Shown: positions 12,001 through 23,494 of the stretch, piece by piece
Layout of the letters: the number at the start of each line of letters is the position of its first letter
Numbering within the stretch: position 1 is the stretch's first letter
Origin: Earliella scabrosa
Lineage: Eukaryota > Basidiomycota > Agaricomycetes > Polyporales > Polyporaceae
Reading direction: 5' to 3'
NCBI GenBank assembly: GCA_022605405.1
Contig: JABYQQ010000020.1
Location: 186,001-250,000 of the forward strand
DNA: 64,000 nt
The notes under the pieces: generated by a model
Seen by the model: the letters and a program-made list of their open reading frames with translations, nothing else
Told to the model about the DNA's origin: nothing
Databases searched by the model: none
Position numbers and translations under genes: made by a program

Positions 12001-12324
12001 GCACTTACCTGTGCTTGTCCTCCCTCCTGCTGCAGGTTGTGGTGTCTCCGGGCCAGTGGTGGAGTTTGGGGCCCGGCCGATCTCCATAAAGAACCCTAGG
12101 GGGACGATGAGCTCCGTCGACGTTGAGATCCTGCCGCGCTCCAGGCTGGTGGTGGACGTCGCCATGGGGGTGATGGTCAAGCAGGTCAAGCAGGGAGGCT
12201 TGCACTGTTGGGCGTCACACTTGTCAAAGTGCGGTCCCTCCTCACCATGAGTTGTGCAGTAAGTACATACCAATATGATGCTTCAGTCTTCCCTATGTCA
12301 CCGACTCACCGTAAGTTGAATATC

Positions 12325-12426
12325 CCGCAGAGTATCTGCAGAGGTGTTCGGGGGACCCATCAGGGATTAGTGTTACGCGAGTCGCTTACAGGGCGCTACG
12401 AAGCTGACCAGTCCTGCTTGCAGTAA
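12325..12426 (+). repeat. Approx. 100-bp duplicate of 1590-1690 (inverted)
   Basis: This is the partner of the minus-strand segment at 1590-1690. Identity is near complete over about 100 bp and stops abruptly after CTTGCAGTA. Flanking sequence at 12430-13180 is noncoding or degenerate; I see no convincing gene there. Confidence 0.75.
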
Positions 12427-13296
12427 GACAGTACCATCCGTCAATAGTTCGAGGATGTGCTCGATCTCGGAGCTCGACCGGCAATTGGGGAACTGGGCGC
12501 GGCGGGTGCCACATGAGCGGAAGTCAGTCGAGTTGAGAGGAGCGCGAGCATACTTACTTACCAGGTCCTCTGAATGTGGGACTGATTGATGGCCGGGTAG
12601 TTCTTGATCGTCGTACACGAGGCTCCCGACAGATAGTATGTGGCACTGGTTAGTAGTCTGGGTGTTGCGGTGCATCGCAGACGCCCACACAAACTCCGGG
12701 CCGACAGGCCGGATCCCGCTCTGTCGCCGCATGATGGCCTGAGCATCGGCGCAAGTTCAACGTTCAACGCTCAACGTACTTACGGTTCAACTTCGAGCAC
12801 GGAGAGTCCGTTCTTTGCTATCCCTGTCTCCATACCACAGCTCGTCGAGGGTCTCCTTCATAAGCCTCAATCATATTCAAGTTAACGCTTCCAAGGTTGA
12901 CTGAGGCACCCATAGGTGAGCGATATCGGCTTGATATCGGCATTGGGTCCTACTTGCAGTTTATGACTCGACTTCTCAACCTTCTAGTACTCACCTTGTG
13001 ATGTGATAACACTAGTACCCGGCGGTGTAGAGGTGATGGTGAGAATGCGGCATGAGGTACCGCGACAAATGGCATCACAAGGCGGTGCTTGAACTTGTCT
13101 GGGCTTTGATCACATATGAGCTACTTTGATTTGTAGCGCTAACGGTAGACCTCCCTTCAAGCTTGGAGACCACTAAGTAGGCTATGGACATATCATTACT
13201 ACGACTACTTCCCCTGTTCTTGCCGATCATACATAAGTACCTTGCGCCCTCTGTACAGCCTCATTTAACGACTCTCGCTTACAGACTTCCGCAGAC

Positions 13297-13302
13297 ATAT
13301 AA
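13297..13302 (+). promoter_or_regulatory. TATA box of the copy-2 membrane protein gene
   Basis: ATATAA sits 46 bp upstream of the ATG at 13348, matching the position of the TATA element in the copy-1 promoter. Confidence 0.5.
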
Positions 13303-13347
13303 GGGCGATGACACGCGCCCCACTCGCGACGCACGCAACTTCCTACA

Positions 13348-13779
13348 ATGGCACCTCTCTACTCTCGTGGCATCATCATCACCGGCGACAGTTCAGAGTC
13401 TGCAGCTGCAAGCGCGAGCTCCATTATCATCCCAATTATCGCGACGCTCATTGGACTCCTCATCGTCCTCTCGCTTTGCCGCGTTGCCTACAGGGCACAT
13501 CGTGGCGCCTCGGCGGGGTTCAGACCGTGGCCAGCACGTGGGTGGAACCCTGAAACCAGGCAGACTCAGCAGGCGCAAGCGCAGCAAATGGTTGTACAGG
13601 TGAGGATTCAACTCGAGCTCGGGGTCGTCACCTTCTTGCTTGCTCATGTAGACCCTTGCGCGAACAAGAACCACATAACTATCAACAACCAGACGACGGC
13701 TCCTGCAATGGGCCCCACCTCCATTGTCGACCCGCCCCCGCCGCCCCCATCGTTCCCTCCACCAGCATACACGCCGTGA
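13348..13779 (+). CDS. Small single-pass membrane protein with PPxY motif (copy 2)
   Basis: Exon 1 is 13348-13599 and exon 2 is 13669-13779. The 69-bp intron is a multiple of three and open, so unspliced mRNA would also be translatable, with 23 extra residues. The spliced product is about 120 residues. It starts MAPLYSRG and has a Ser/Ala-rich lead, one membrane segment (residues about 26-46), an RPWPARGW motif, a Gln-rich stretch, and a Pro-rich end finishing PPPAYTP, which contains PPAY. The first 10 residues, intron position and tail match copy 1 at 297-771. The likely topology puts the short N-terminus outside and the PPxY tail in the cytosol; this is inferred from the basic residues after the membrane segment. 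Confidence 0.75.
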   Translation: MAPLYSRGIIITGDSSESAAASASSIIIPIIATLIGLLIVLSLCRVAYRAHRGASAGFRPWPARGWNPETRQTQQAQAQQMVVQVRIQLELGVVTFLLAHVDPCANKNHITINNQTTAPAMGPTSIVDPPPPPPSFPPPAYTP

Positions 13780-15270
13780 AGGACGACATCTTCGGGGGTC
13801 TAGGGTTTCGACCTCGCAATCAACCATATAGCCGTAGTAGCGGTTTAGGCCCTTGGGGCCCGATGACAGGCATCCTTCGGTATGATTCTAGGTTCGTATC
13901 CCAACTCTATCGCTGCTTCATTCCTCTCTGAACGTCATTTATCCAGAAGGCACTGCCCTGTGCTCGTCCGACCACCGAGTTCACAGCAGCGCTCGCTCAT
14001 CGTCGTGCCGTTGACGGCCTATTACGTAGTGCACGACCTCGACGTCGATTCCTTCGCGATGACTAGCCTCCTTCCTGGATGCATGATTCCGCCAATTATA
14101 TGCATGATTTGTCTGCCGTATTTGCTGGTTGAACAATTTGTGCGCCTGCCATTCGACGCTGTCTTAATAGGCTCTATTCAGCCAGCATGGATACGTTGAG
14201 TCGTCGATCGCGGATAGTGCATGACGTAGACCTTGAAGTTACATTCATAAGTAACTGGGTAAGTAACTCAGTAACAACTGAGAGACGCCCAGTAATTTCT
14301 TGAGCGTCTGTCCAAGTCCACCCGCTCTTCTTCAGACTTCGATCACGACAAGGCGAACGACGACTTCGGCTTCACTTAGCTCACTCAGTGCTCCAACGCT
14401 ATGTTCCTCCCTGCGTGGGCGATACGCGCCCCCCGAAATTGACCCTGACTCTCAAGAGTGAACGTACCCCTCGGAGACAGCGACGGGAAGGACATTCGCT
14501 GTCGAAGCTCAATGCTCATGGAGAGTCGACCGCAAGGGACAGTGCATTTCCGGACATATTCTAGCGGAGACAGTTTGGACACGCGTGAGTACTCGTTCCA
14601 CTTTGGTCCCTGCGAAGAGCTGTCCAAGCGACGACTGCACTTCTCGAGCCGTATGTGTTCCACATCATTTTGACACGTTGGAAGAGGTCCATGCTGGCAT
14701 CCTATGCGCAATGATGCGCACAGAATGGCTCAAGTACATATGGATGTCACGTATCTGGAGAATTTACGGCGTGCTGGTCATGTAGATGAACCCGGCCCCT
14801 CCGGTACGGTCGTTGGAAGACGATATTGAATATCAGTGGACGTTCGCTGAATTATCACCCCTCATACTCTGTAGCTCATCGAGAGCACGTTATATCATGG
14901 TGAGGTGGAGCACGCGCCTTCGCCGGCATGAGACCTGCCGGAACGACGCAATATGAACAGCATATTGTATGCAGGTAGACTCGGCACGATGCCATTCTGG
15001 GCACATCTTATCGTTCTCACCACCAACCAGGATGTCGCAGGGTGTCGGCCAGCATGACCTAGTGAGTACACCATTCACTATAAATGCCGCTCTCCACCCA
15101 CACTAAATGTCGCCATCCGCTGACGCCATGAACAATCCTTGCATCGCTTCTGGATCAGGCAATCCATCCACAAATCAGGTCGTCCCTCGGTGAGAGGCAA
15201 GTGCTATAAGAGCAGATAAGACGATACGATATGGTGCTTGTTTCACCGGGCTCTCCAGGCCTCTGCGACG
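13780..15270. other. Intergenic, no supported gene
   Basis: Only short overlapping open frames without splice-consistent extension or recognisable motifs are present. Confidence 0.6.
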
Positions 15271-17672
15271 ATGTCGACCGTTCTCACCAAAGCATTCCGC
15301 TCGTACGAAGGTCCCGACGCCTCGGACTCGGACTCAATCAACAAGCTTAGTCCTACCGAAGTTATCGTTCTCGACATCCCTCCTTTGGGAGCCCCTACTG
15401 CGAAGCAGAAAGGCAGTTTCTGGCGCCGGCCGGAGCACGAGCTGGATAGCGTCGCCACACAGCCATCGGTCTTCGACGATCCCGTCACTCTCGAGATCTA
15501 CCGTCCTCCTTCGGTTTGGGAGAATGCCCACCGTTTTGATCCACTAGCGCGTTGGACATGGCGCGAAGAATACGTGAGTATATGCCTTTCAAACTGACTG
15601 ATGTTTCGTGGATTGACGGCTTTCGCAGCGTATCGTTCGCAAGATCGACTTGCTGATCATGCTCTGGGCGTTCATCATGTTCTTCAGCCTCGACCTGGAC
15701 CGGAGCAATCTGTCTCAAGCGAACACAGATAACTTCCTAGAGGACCTCGGTCTCAACACGAATGACTTCAACCTTGGCAACACGCTCTTCAAGGTACGTC
15801 TGTCAGATGGGTGTGGTGCGTTGGATGCATCGTGTTCATGTTCAGAATAGCTATGCTTCTTGATCGCAGAGCTTCCTTCGCAACTCATCTCGAAGCGGGT
15901 TGGCCCGGACGTGTGGATTCCTACTCAGGTGCGCGTTCATCACCGACAGGATTGGCCGCCAGTACTCACAGCCCGCCCGTCTCAGATGGTCCTATGGAGC
16001 TTTGTCTGTCTCTCGCAGTTCTGGCTCACAGGTCGGTCAAGCTTTCTTGCTACGAGGTATGTCTCGCATGTCTCCGCTCAGATGGCCATCGCTCATCCGG
16101 TGTAGGTGTCTCCTCGGATTCATGCAGGGAGGCTTCATCCCCGACGTCATTCTCTATCTCTCGTACTTCTACACCAAGACGGAACGTGAGTGTGTATGCT
16201 CGCAAAGCTCTTGGGGTTGCATGCTGATAGCGTTCTTGTAGTCCCGCTCCGTCTAGCGTGGTTCTGGGTGTCGAACTACCTCGCCGAGATACTCGGAGCC
16301 TTCATCGCCACCGGTCTCTTGCGTCTGCGCGGCGTAGCTGGGAAGGAAGGCTGGCGCTACCTGTTCCTCATCGAGGGCGCGCTGACCCTTGGTATCGGCA
16401 TCGCGTCTTTCTTCATGATGCCGCCTAGTCCGACGCAGACGAAAGCATGGTTTAGGCCGAATGGCTGGTTCACGGAGAGGTGAGTGATCTGTACTATGCG
16501 TGTGACCTGTGCAACTCATTGTGATCTTACAGAGAGGAGATCATCATCGTCAACCGTGTGCTCAGGGACGACCCGTCAAAGTCCAACATGCACAACCGCC
16601 AGGGCTTGTCGGTTAGGAAGATATGGAGTATCCTGAAGGACTGGCGGATGTGGCCCATCTACTGCCTGGGAATCGTCTTCATGGGTACGTACTCTCCCAT
16701 CCGTCAGATCGTGGTCTGGTTCTCAGTTCGCTCCGTTGTAGTCCCCGTAACCCCGCCACAGACATACCTGACACTCTCGCTACGCAACCTTGGATACACC
16801 ACCACGCAGGCGAACCTCCTCACCATCCCCTCCCGTTTCCTGGGGATGATCCTGCTCCTCGTATTCTGCTACCTCAGCGAGATCATCGACAGCCGCATCA
16901 CCATCCTCGCCGCACTCCAGCTATGGGCGCTCCCACTCCTAGTCGCGCTCTATACGCTCACCGAGAAGACTTCCCCCTGGATCTACTTCGCCGTTGTGTC
17001 GCTCATCACCGGCTACCCATACGTCCACCCGGTTCAGGTCGCTTGGGCGTCCACCAACTCTTCCGGCGTCGGAACCCGCACGGTCTCCGCGTCGCTGTAC
17101 AACATGTTCGTCCAGGCCGGTGGCATCATCTCGGTGAGTTTTGGCCTTGACGTGGTGTGCCGTCGCGATAGCGTGATGCTCATCTGTCTGTGCTCTTAGG
17201 CAAATATCTACCGAGATGACGACAAGGTGCGCATGACCCGATTTGAATGGGAAGACGAGCCGCTGACGTTTCGCCGGGCCGCTCTGTAGCCGCTCTGTAA
17301 GTTTCTCCCGCGAAGCGGTTCACAGCGTCCGTCCGTACTTATGTGCGCTTTGCAGATAAACGCGGGAACCGGATCCTCATCGCGATTACCGTGCTCAACA
17401 TGGTCATGTACTCCTTCGCGTACGTGTTCTACAGCACGATTAACAAGCGTAGAGATAAGATATGGAATTCGTGGAGTGCGAAGGTAGGCTGTCTGATGTT
17501 GTCTTCATAAGGACGATGAGGTGACGGAACGATCGCAGGAGCAGGAGGAATATCTCGAGACTACTAAGGACGAGGTGCGTTTGCATCGTATTGGATGCTG
17601 GAGTTCAGATCAACGCATACTCATCTGTCGACCTAGGGAAATGCGAGGATCAACTTTAGGTTCGCTTATTAG
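15271..17672 (+). CDS. MFS transporter, allantoate-permease-like (anion:cation symporter family)
   Basis: Thirteen-exon model with a 570-residue product: 15271-15573, 15629-15793, 15851-15928, 15986-16056, 16106-16185, 16242-16479, 16533-16684, 16742-17133, 17200-17226, 17290-17296, 17356-17483, 17539-17574 and 17637-17672. Exon 10 is a 7-nt microexon (CCGCTCT) needed to read DDDKPLYKRGNR. A long soluble N-terminus precedes about 12 membrane segments. Family marks include [10 protein letters not shown] after the first helix, [15 protein letters not shown] in helix 2-3, [14 protein letters not shown] in the central loop, and the end FRFAY. Dal5-type carriers import allantoate, ureidosuccinate, nicotinate-like acids or dipeptides at the plasma membrane; substrate cannot be read from sequence. 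The start is the ATG at 15271, which follows GCGACG. Confidence 0.88.
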
Positions 17673-18107
17673 GCACAGAAAGATGGTATGATTATCTTGT
17701 CCGTGTGTCTTGATATGCAACAGAGTTGTCTGCGACATCAGTTGCGCCAGTCGAACGGCACGAGCAGCTCGTACCCGCGGTAGCGTAGTATCCCTGGTGA
17801 CATTCCGTCTGATGTCGGGCGGTGGTTGCTGGACAGATGGATAGCGTTACAGCGCCGTTAGGGAGGATGCACTTATCCAATGTGTCACCTCACATAGCAT
17901 GTGTCCAGTGCTGCAGCATAGCCCTAGACTGAACGAAATCTCCGTCTATGACAGATAGTAGATTGGACGTGGGCGTAGGTTCAACTGACATGCTGCGGAC
18001 AGATGAATGACAAAACGGAAGCTTCGGATGTCGCAGGGCGAGTGTCTTATTTAGAAGTTCTTTCGTACTCGTCGCCCCTCACACCGCAACCCCATCTCCT
18101 AGTCCCC

Positions 18108-19264
18108 ATGAGTCAGCCCTGTCGGTATGTTCGCCGGCTCGTCCACGATTCTCTACCAGGTGCTGACATCAATACAGCATCTACCCCGTCATGGACGAAA
18201 GGCCGACACGTTCATCGTCCACTAACCCGGACCTGGATCCAGCCGGAGCCTCCTCTTCTACAGGCTCTCAGGATCAATCTCTCGAATCTCACACGATGGA
18301 CTTGCTTTCGTCCCTGTCCTCCCTCAATCTCCGTGACCGTGACGATCGCCTTGATGACACCCCATGGAGCTGTTCCAAGCCTCCAGTACGCAACATACCT
18401 CGCATACGTGTGGAGACCGAGCTAGTCGACTCTGTCCACTTCATTCATCCTGCTGCCCAGGAGAGCCTGGACACACCTCATCCGGACACGAACGCATCAC
18501 CGTCCGTGAACCTTACGTCCACCGCACCTGTCTTCCCCTTCACCGTTCATCGGTCGGTCGAGCAAGTAACACCCACGATCGCCAAGCCTGATGACATTGC
18601 GCCGACTGTCCTTGAAATTGCTCAGGCCATCGGTCATCCCCTCGGAGGCGTTCTGGTACCGCAGAAGATATATCGTCCGCACACCTTGAGTGACCGCCGT
18701 CGTTACGTTGAGGAGGTGCAGCTCGACTCGCCGATCATGTTTTACACGCATACCCCCGCCGGCTGCGGGATTATCCTCAGGGATGCCATCGCTACCAAGT
18801 TCATCACTTTGGAGGGACGTGACGATGCCATGTTCGTTAGTTGCGGACCATCGGTGTCCATCAGATTGATTGTAAGGGCCGACTGTGATCATTGCATTGT
18901 AGAGGCACATACTGACGTTGATTGCAGTGGCCTGGATACGCGCCTTGGAGCCGGCAGATCCCCACCAGGGACTTCCGTAGCCCTCCGTAACCTATCACTC
19001 GTGCCAAGCTCGCACGAAACGTGGCGAAGACCATCCAACGCTTCATCCAGGTTGGTTGCTTCCTGTTCGCATATCATGCTCATCGTGTTGAGTGCTTGCA
19101 TTCTTCAGGAGATGGAGGGGCAGGAACAGGAGGACCCTGCGGAGGCCCAATGGCGCGTGGGCGTGAACGGTATTCAATTGAGTGACTTGGTCCTCGTCGG
19201 ACTCCAGCATGTGTCAATGGGATCGTGGCAAGCACATGTTCGGTTGCTTTCGCGTCGTCGCTGA
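18108..19264 (+). pseudogene. WPGY-type orphan protein gene interrupted by TAA
   Basis: Likely exons: 18108-18124 (uncertain), 18178-18871, 18928-19050 and 19109-19264. The alternative start is the ATG at 18191. The N-terminal half is Ser/Pro/Asp-rich, with LLSSLSSLNLRDRDD. Then come a folded part and, right after an intron, WPGYAPWSRQIPTRDF. The same intron-WPGY arrangement occurs in the gene at 23495-24323, which suggests a shared module. The third exon contains an in-frame TAA at 18988-18990. Downstream, the same frame resumes a coherent sequence (ITRAKLARNVAKTIQRFIQ, then LVLVGLQHVSMGSWQ). Either the gene is dead, or a truncated protein is made, or the base is an error. No function is known to me. 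Confidence 0.62.
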
Positions 19265-19620
19265 CCATGGCTCTTTCACCTGTGCGCATCCTGTCACCTG
19301 CTTCATCCCGCAAATATCTCTTAGTCAGACACCCTCCCGATTCTAACCGTCAGTAGTTGCCCAAATGTACTACATGCGAACATGCCGACCAGTGGCAGGG
19401 GAACGCAGAGGCTGAGAAATCCTCGACCGTGCACATTGACACCGAGACCGATATAATTGATCGAATCCCACCGAACAGTTGCCTCTGCTACTCTACATGA
19501 CCATCGGAATCGGAGTTCTTAACCTTGTTCGCCGTAGAAACTACAACCCACCGAGCGTAGCCTACGTATTCCAGAAAATATGTACATAGCCATCAATACG
19601 ACTCGTTGAAACCTTTCGCC

Positions 19621-20898
19621 TCAATCCCATTCAGGGAACCCCACACGCGGCGTCACCGTCACCTCGAGTCGTATCCCTGCCTTGGTTACCGCCTTCAGTG
19701 CGCCGAGAAGCATCTCCCGGTCAGAATCCACCTCCACCTGGAGCAAAGCTTCATCCTCATCCCTTCGCGGAGCGCCGGGTTCTGCGGTCAGCGCGAGATC
19801 GGTGACTTGAACTTGTACGGCAAGCAGCCGGAACGACGGATATTTCCCCTTCCCGAGCATCGCTGCGAGCGCCTCGCACACCTCGGAGCAGTTAGAGAAG
19901 GATGAGTCAAGTTCGCGCATCCAGCGCACGGAGAGTTGCTCGAGGTGCGGGAACGGAGGAGGTGACTGCGCGAGGAAATCGACGAGGGCTTGGATGAAGG
20001 CGCTGTCTAGGCGGTAAGGAACGGGCATGCTGTGGAGGCGGATGGAGAGAGAGTGCAGGTTGGGGCAAGACAGCAGGACCTTGTAGGTCTTGTGGTAGTT
20101 GGCCAGACTGTAACCTGTGAGAGCCCTGAAGTTAGCTTTTGTGAGTCCCACAACGACAGTAGTGAGATGCATGCCTTCGTGAGGAAGCGATAGTCCGAGG
20201 TGGCGAAGTCGGTGACCAATGGAAGTGATGACCCGCGACCATACAAACAACGGGTCGTGATTTGGCTGCGGCTCTTCGGACACAGAGTTCCACTGCAGGT
20301 CAAGGGTGTCCAGCATCGTATGCATGCCCGAACGGTATAGGGTATCGGCAAAGTGACACAGAAGGGAAGAGGTGAAGGCACCGTCGATGATCCGGAGAGA
20401 CTTCAAGGTATGTGGTGCGTCGGTAGGGGCAACGGTACCGGAAAACGGAGGGACAAAGATCCCCCAAATCGTCTCCAGCACAAGAGTTTGAAGAGAGAGG
20501 ACCCGGCATAGAGCGAGGACCTCGACATCGCCCATGTCCATACACCGCAATGTGAGCGAACGTAACTTCGGGAATACCTCCCAGACTGGGACCGCTTTCC
20601 ACAGTGGCACGGGACCATTATCCAGGCCCCATTGTACCGTCAGAGAGCGAACATGGAGGGATATGGTGGAATTCGAGTCAATGAGAGCCAGAAAACGTGT
20701 TTGTCTCTCCGGCTGTGGCACGTCCTCCTCCAAGTCCGTTGCGGCGATTGGGATTGTTACGTCCGACCAAAGGAGTTTACGGCAGGTCGGAAGCAGAGCA
20801 GTGCAGACGAGCGCACAACACGCGAGTGTGTGGAGATCCTTGTCGAGGAAAGTCACGATGTGCTCAATGAGCTCGATTGGCAGTGCAGGAGCAGTCAT
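19621..20898 (-). CDS. F-box/LRR-like protein 1
   Basis: A single long open frame of 425 residues starts at the ATG at 20898. The N-terminus (PIELIEHIVTFLDKD, then CALVCTALLPTCRKLLWSDV) is an F-box-like degenerate helix bundle of the basidiomycete type. The rest has leucine-rich repeats spaced at 25-30 residues (LRSLTLRCMDM, LKSLRIIDGAF, LHSLSIRLHSM). Such proteins bind Skp1 and recruit substrates to SCF ubiquitin ligases; the substrate is unknown. It is a clear paralogue of the gene at 27152-28479, sharing PQPERQTRFLALID. An intron in the middle (near VVGLTKANF, where the paralogue has one) cannot be excluded. Confidence 0.8.
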   Translation of the reverse strand: MTAPALPIELIEHIVTFLDKDLHTLACCALVCTALLPTCRKLLWSDVTIPIAATDLEEDVPQPERQTRFLALIDSNSTISLHVRSLTVQWGLDNGPVPLWKAVPVWEVFPKLRSLTLRCMDMGDVEVLALCRVLSLQTLVLETIWGIFVPPFSGTVAPTDAPHTLKSLRIIDGAFTSSLLCHFADTLYRSGMHTMLDTLDLQWNSVSEEPQPNHDPLFVWSRVITSIGHRLRHLGLSLPHEGMHLTTVVVGLTKANFRALTGYSLANYHKTYKVLLSCPNLHSLSIRLHSMPVPYRLDSAFIQALVDFLAQSPPPFPHLEQLSVRWMRELDSSFSNCSEVCEALAAMLGKGKYPSFRLLAVQVQVTDLALTAEPGAPRRDEDEALLQVEVDSDREMLLGALKAVTKAGIRLEVTVTPRVGFPEWD

Positions 20899-21382
20899 TG
20901 CTCGGATGACTGTCGAGGCCCGAGCTGCGTAGATGGAGGTCAGTGGCAAGGTGCAACGGCAATTCCCGCTCGGCTATGAAGCAGATAGCGCCTTCATTCT
21001 TGTCCTCCCGAGTCATCTCTGATCTCAGCAACTTTTACGACTGACCGTTCTCCGACACTTTGAAACGGCTACACACGCGATGCCAGTGGGTTTGTGTAGG
21101 GAGGGTCCATGTCCATGTCCATGTAGTCAGCTAACGTCCCTGTGTACAGCTGTAGCTACCGCACCCCAGTGCGTCGGTGGTGATACACTAGGGCCAGATC
21201 ATTCTCTGTAAGTCCGTCGCGTAACAACCAACCAGATCCGGGCCCGCCGTCAACTCGTCGACAAAGGTCATACATTCGTAAGGGTCATAGGCAACGCAAG
21301 TCGTCGAGAGCACCACCGCGTCCATGGATGAATACGATCTGGGGATTGTGATCGCCTTGACCACGAGCTACAAGGCGGCATC

Positions 21383-22108
21383 CTATGCAGCAACGAGGAG
21401 CTCAATGTCGCCGGCCGCTGCGTCTTGCAGCTCCCGGATGAAGTCGATCAACTGCAGACCGTCGGGTATGGGACCCTCGGGGCTAGCAGGGCATGATCCG
21501 GGTGGACTGACAGGTGCGTCAAGGCCGAAAGGTATCGTCCCAGGAGCGCCTGGCGCAACGCCGCCGACAAACGTTTGGAAGAGCGCCGCGCTCTGGAACT
21601 GGCACTGGAACAAGCCGCTGAGCTCCTCGTTCTTTGGCGCCTCCTGGCAATACGGCACTGCCTCGCTTGTGGGCTAGACAGAGCCGTCAGCAAAGTGGGA
21701 AGGTGCGCAATCAACGCGAATGTCGTACCGTGTTGCGCGGCTGCTGCACGAAGATTTGTGCGAGCTTGATCATGTCCTCGTCATCGTTCAGCGTCTTGGC
21801 AAAGTCGATCATCGCGTCCGCTGCGTTCTGTTGATCGCAGGGTTCGGCCGCTGCGAGGAGTGTGTTGGACGCAGCGGAAGCGATGTCCCTGCATCGATCG
21901 CCTCCACCAGCGTTCGTCTGTGCATTATGATATTCATGTCAGTCAACGTGTTACATAGAAAGCATGGATAGGGATGCGGACTTACGCAGGCTTCCTCCCA
22001 TCGTTCTGTCGCGTCAGTGATGGCTTGAGCAACTCGCCTCTCGAGCGGCGCTGCGTTCGTTGCAAGAGCAAATAGCGCGAGGACAAGGGTCACGGTGAAC
22101 TTTGCCAT
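21383..22108 (-). CDS. Small secreted protein, about 200 residues, unknown function
   Basis: Three exons (22108-21986, 21917-21729 and 21673-21383), all phase 0, give 200 residues. A signal peptide is clear: MAKFTVTLVLALFALATNA, with likely cleavage before APLERR, where ERR may be a Kex2-type site. The mature protein is helical and cysteine-poor, with EPCDQQNAADAMIDFAK, QQPRNTP, PYCQEAPKN and GLFQCQFQ. The C-terminus is Gly/Pro-rich and then helical. The pattern belongs to a secreted family I have seen only as hypothetical proteins in agaricomycetes. The four to five cysteines could pair in the oxidising exterior. Confidence 0.82.
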
Positions 22109-22597
22109 CTCAGCGTGGTAGAGTGAAGAATTGAAAAACAACAAAAAGGTGGTTGCCTGAAGATGAAAGTCGACCGAAGACGAGTCCGAGCACAGCTCGA
22201 GGTGAAACCGGAACCGAAGTTGGAGGGAAAGACGAAGAAGAGAACAAGGAACACGCACTGTCATCCGGGTGTCTTATATGTGTGTCGAGCCGCCGACGGC
22301 CACATTAGCTCCGAAAGACGCAACCGTCAAGCTGACGTCTGTATACGACTGATGTTCCCTTGGATACATACGTCGCAGTGATCGAGATTGGGCGAGAATG
22401 GACGTGAGACCAAGATCATGAAGATGGGCCAGGCCAGGTTTGATGTGGCAGTCCTCCTACCAATCATCATCACCCATTCAGACTCCAGAGTCTTGGTGGA
22501 CGGTCGTACATGCGCAGAGTCAGATACAGCGTCGGAGGTTGGAGAGGATACTTCAAGTTCGGAGTCGCGTGTCCGGGCTGGTGGTGGTGAAAAGAAA

Positions 22598-22692
22598 GGG
22601 CCCAATCGGGAATTGAACCCGAGCCGCGCGCACAAGTAACAGCAGTTGGTGGGTTATATGAAGCGCGAATCATACGACTAGACCATTGGGCC
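22598..22692 (-). tRNA. Intron-containing tRNA; isotype uncertain (loop reads CAT, body Pro-like)
   Basis: On the minus strand, 5' GGCCCAA pairs with 3' TTGGGCC as acceptor stem. A D-arm (GGTCTAGTCGTATGA) and a T-arm (TCGGG-TTCAATT-CCCGA) are perfect. The anticodon stem CGCGC/GCGCG brackets a loop that reads TT-CAT-A and then an intron of about 24 nt. Downstream, the minus strand has CTTTCTTTTC, a Pol III terminator. The D-arm and stem resemble eukaryotic proline tRNAs rather than methionine tRNAs, so the CAT anticodon is odd. Confidence 0.75.
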
Positions 22693-23494
22693 TCTCACTC
22701 GCTACGGCCGTAGACATGCCCCCGTAGACTCGGCAGTCCGAACTTGACTCCTCATCGATGTCGCTATGTGAGTGACAGCTACATAATCATGGATCGTACA
22801 GCTTACCTCCATCGACGCGATAGGATGGTCATCATGTGGGTAAGTACGATGTGCCAAGCACCTAGCTGAGGAGGTCGGGCCACGACTGTGTCATAGTAGA
22901 AGGGCCAGCCTACTTGGACGTAGGTGAAGAGTCGGCCGAGCTCTCTGTGCTAACCGGGGCGGTTGGACGGTGTGGGGACTGGGAAGCTGCTGCGGAGGGT
23001 AGTCCGACGGTGATACCCAAGGTGCGTCTCTGTGCTCCGTCGTGTCTATTTGCTACCACGTCTTCGTACGACCTAGCCTTGCTGCTGCAAGCAGCGTAAT
23101 GGCGGCGACAAGTGATCATGGAGACGGGCTCGTTCACTCATGAGCAGCATGCTTCGATTCAAGCTAGAAGTGAACCAGTGCCTAGGTGCGTTGCCTTCCT
23201 CCCCGTTGCATTGTCGCGTTACAAGCTGTAATCATATGCTGCTATGGGCACGTTCCTTATCACCGTGAGTACTATGGTCGGAACACTCAAGATGCTCAAT
23301 GACGCATGTTCTAGCGTGACGTGGAGACATGGACGCGCATGAGATGTGCCTGCCGCTGCACTACTGCATGCCCGTGAGTATTGACATGCCTTGTCATACC
23401 TGCCCAGTCCTCCTGCAAGCTAGTAGCGGAGTACTGGTGATTGCTCGTGCGTACACTTCATGTGCGTGAAACGCTATAATTACAATACATAATC

